Assembly (NCBI GenBank): GCA_025936275.1
Contig: JAICTR010000027.1
Location: 1-13,670 of the forward strand
Direction of reading: 5' to 3'
Length of the DNA: 13,670 nt
From: Burkholderiales bacterium
GTDB taxonomy: Bacteria; Pseudomonadota; Gammaproteobacteria; Burkholderiales; Usitatibacteraceae
The number at the start of each line of letters is the position of its first letter. Position 1 is the stretch's first letter. The notes beneath the pieces were generated by a model. That model saw only the letters and a list, made by a program, of their open reading frames with translations. It was not told where the DNA came from and ran no database searches. Below are positions 12,901-13,670 of the stretch, piece after piece. The position numbers were made by a program, and so were the translations under genes.

Positions 12901-13670
12901 ATCGGGAGCTGCTCCGAGAAGGCCTCGGGCGAGCGCTCCGCCGGCAGCGGGAAGGAGCGCAGGTCGCGCTCGATCGCCGCGCGCAGGAACGAGTCCACCC
13001 ACCAGAAGACATCCTGGCGGCGGATCGAGCGGCGCATGGCGCGCATGCGCGCGGTGCGGTCGCCCTCCTCCATGCCGTGCGCGGTGCGGATCGCCTCGGC
13101 CACACCCTGCACGTCGAACGGATTCACGAGGAGCGCGCCGGATCGCAATTGCTCGGCCGCGCCCGCGAATTCCGAGAGGATCAGCACGCAATCCTCCTCG
13201 ATGCTGCAGGCGCAGTACTCCTTCGCGACCAGGTTCATGCCGTCCTTCAACGGCGTGATGAGCGCGATGTCCGCGGCGCGGTAGTACGCGAGGAGCTCCA
13301 GGCGCGAGAGGCTGCGGTACTCGAACCACACCGGCACCCAGCCGCCGGGGCGCGCGAACTCGCCGTTGATGCGGCTCACGAGCTGCTCGATCTCCGCCTT
13401 CATGCGGTCGTACTCGGGGATCACCTCGCGGCTCGGCACCACCACCTGGATCAGCGAGACCTTGCCGCGCATGTCGGGATAGCGCTGCAGGAGGTCCTGG
13501 AACGCGCGCAGCCGCAACGCGATGCCCTTGGTGTAGTCGAGGCGATCGATGCCGAGCACGACCTTGCGGCGCGGCAGCAGGCGATGCAGTTCGCGCGCCT
13601 TCTCCGCCACGGGCTCGGTCGCGGCCGCGCGCAGGAACGCGTTGTAGTCGATGCTGATGGGAAAGCTCCC
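12897..13670 (-). CDS. otsA: Trehalose-6-phosphate synthase (GT20), C-terminal part, runs off window
   Basis: The last 257 codons are present; the start lies beyond the window. OtsA makes trehalose-6-phosphate from glucose-6-phosphate and a nucleotide-activated glucose (UDP-glucose in E. coli). The fragment opens GSFPISIDYNAF, matching the segment before the second Rossmann domain. It then shows GIDRLDYTKGI (40-50), which carries the donor-phosphate-binding Arg43 and Lys48. SREVIPEYDRM (80-90), WFEYRSLSRLELLAYYRAAD and LKDGMNLVAKEY (141-152) follow; the acid/amide residues of the last bind the donor sugar. These correspond to R262, K267 and the D361 region of the 474-residue E. coli enzyme. 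The reading frame is intact to the window edge. Trehalose is a common osmoprotectant. Its TAG overlaps the convergent regulator gene. Confidence 0.96.
   Translation of the reverse strand, partial: GSFPISIDYNAFLRAAATEPVAEKARELHRLLPRRKVVLGIDRLDYTKGIALRLRAFQDLLQRYPDMRGKVSLIQVVVPSREVIPEYDRMKAEIEQLVSRINGEFARPGGWVPVWFEYRSLSRLELLAYYRAADIALITPLKDGMNLVAKEYCACSIEEDCVLILSEFAGAAEQLRSGALLVNPFDVQGVAEAIRTAHGMEEGDRTARMRAMRRSIRRQDVFWWVDSFLRAAIERDLRSFPLPAERSPEAFSEQLPI

Noticed and set aside
265..13670. A defence or other novel multi-gene system
   Set aside because: I looked for nucleases, toxins, reverse transcriptases, helicases and phage or conjugation genes and found none. All genes fit transport, stress or metabolic families.

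Overview
The window is very GC-rich (my impression, not calculated). Its gene families suggest a free-living Gram-negative proteobacterium, most likely a betaproteobacterium. The evidence is a complete tripartite RND efflux operon with lipoprotein signals, a small MscS channel, GT20 trehalose-6-phosphate synthase and strong codon-position GC bias. I cannot fix the genus from sequence alone. It reads as ordinary chromosome: there is no integrase, transposase, CRISPR array, tRNA or rRNA.

Layout. (1) 1-1371: the 5' end of an aldehyde dehydrogenase (minus) diverges from an MscS-type mechanosensitive channel (plus). (2) 1352-3249, minus: a formate/nitrite-transporter-family protein, a VKOR-like membrane protein and a PCC/DUF296-domain protein, probably co-transcribed in that order; the last overlaps the end of the channel gene. 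(3) 3250-3619: a gene-free stretch with a 9-bp-period CACGGAG tandem array and two inverted copies of a roughly 48-nt sequence flanking a 63-nt core (MITE-like). (4) 3620-4681, minus: a ketopantoate-reductase-like NAD(P)-dependent dehydrogenase. (5) 5018-5764, plus: an exported Ser/Gln/Gly-rich protein with one peptidoglycan-binding domain. (6) 12211 down to 5755, minus: an efflux operon of adaptor lipoprotein, RND permease, outer-membrane channel lipoprotein and a PF10014-type 2-oxoglutarate/Fe(II) dioxygenase. (7) 12286-12900, plus: a divergent TetR/AcrR-type repressor. (8) 12897-13670, minus: the C-terminal half of OtsA, running off the window.

How it works together. The 74-bp gap between the regulator and the pump holds a perfect TATAAT -10 box for the pump, covered by a 24-bp imperfect palindrome. 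This is classic local repression: the regulator would sit on the promoter until a ligand releases it. The dioxygenase is the least usual member. Its conserved N-terminus begins upstream of any ATG/GTG/TTG codon, at a CTG that overlaps the channel gene's stop codon and is preceded by a good Shine-Dalgarno sequence. Its family hydroxylates free amino acids, so a modify-and-export pairing is conceivable but unproven. All three convergent gene pairs overlap at their 3' ends (20, 10 and 3 bp), so no terminators separate them. MscS and OtsA both relate to osmotic stress, but nothing here links them in regulation.
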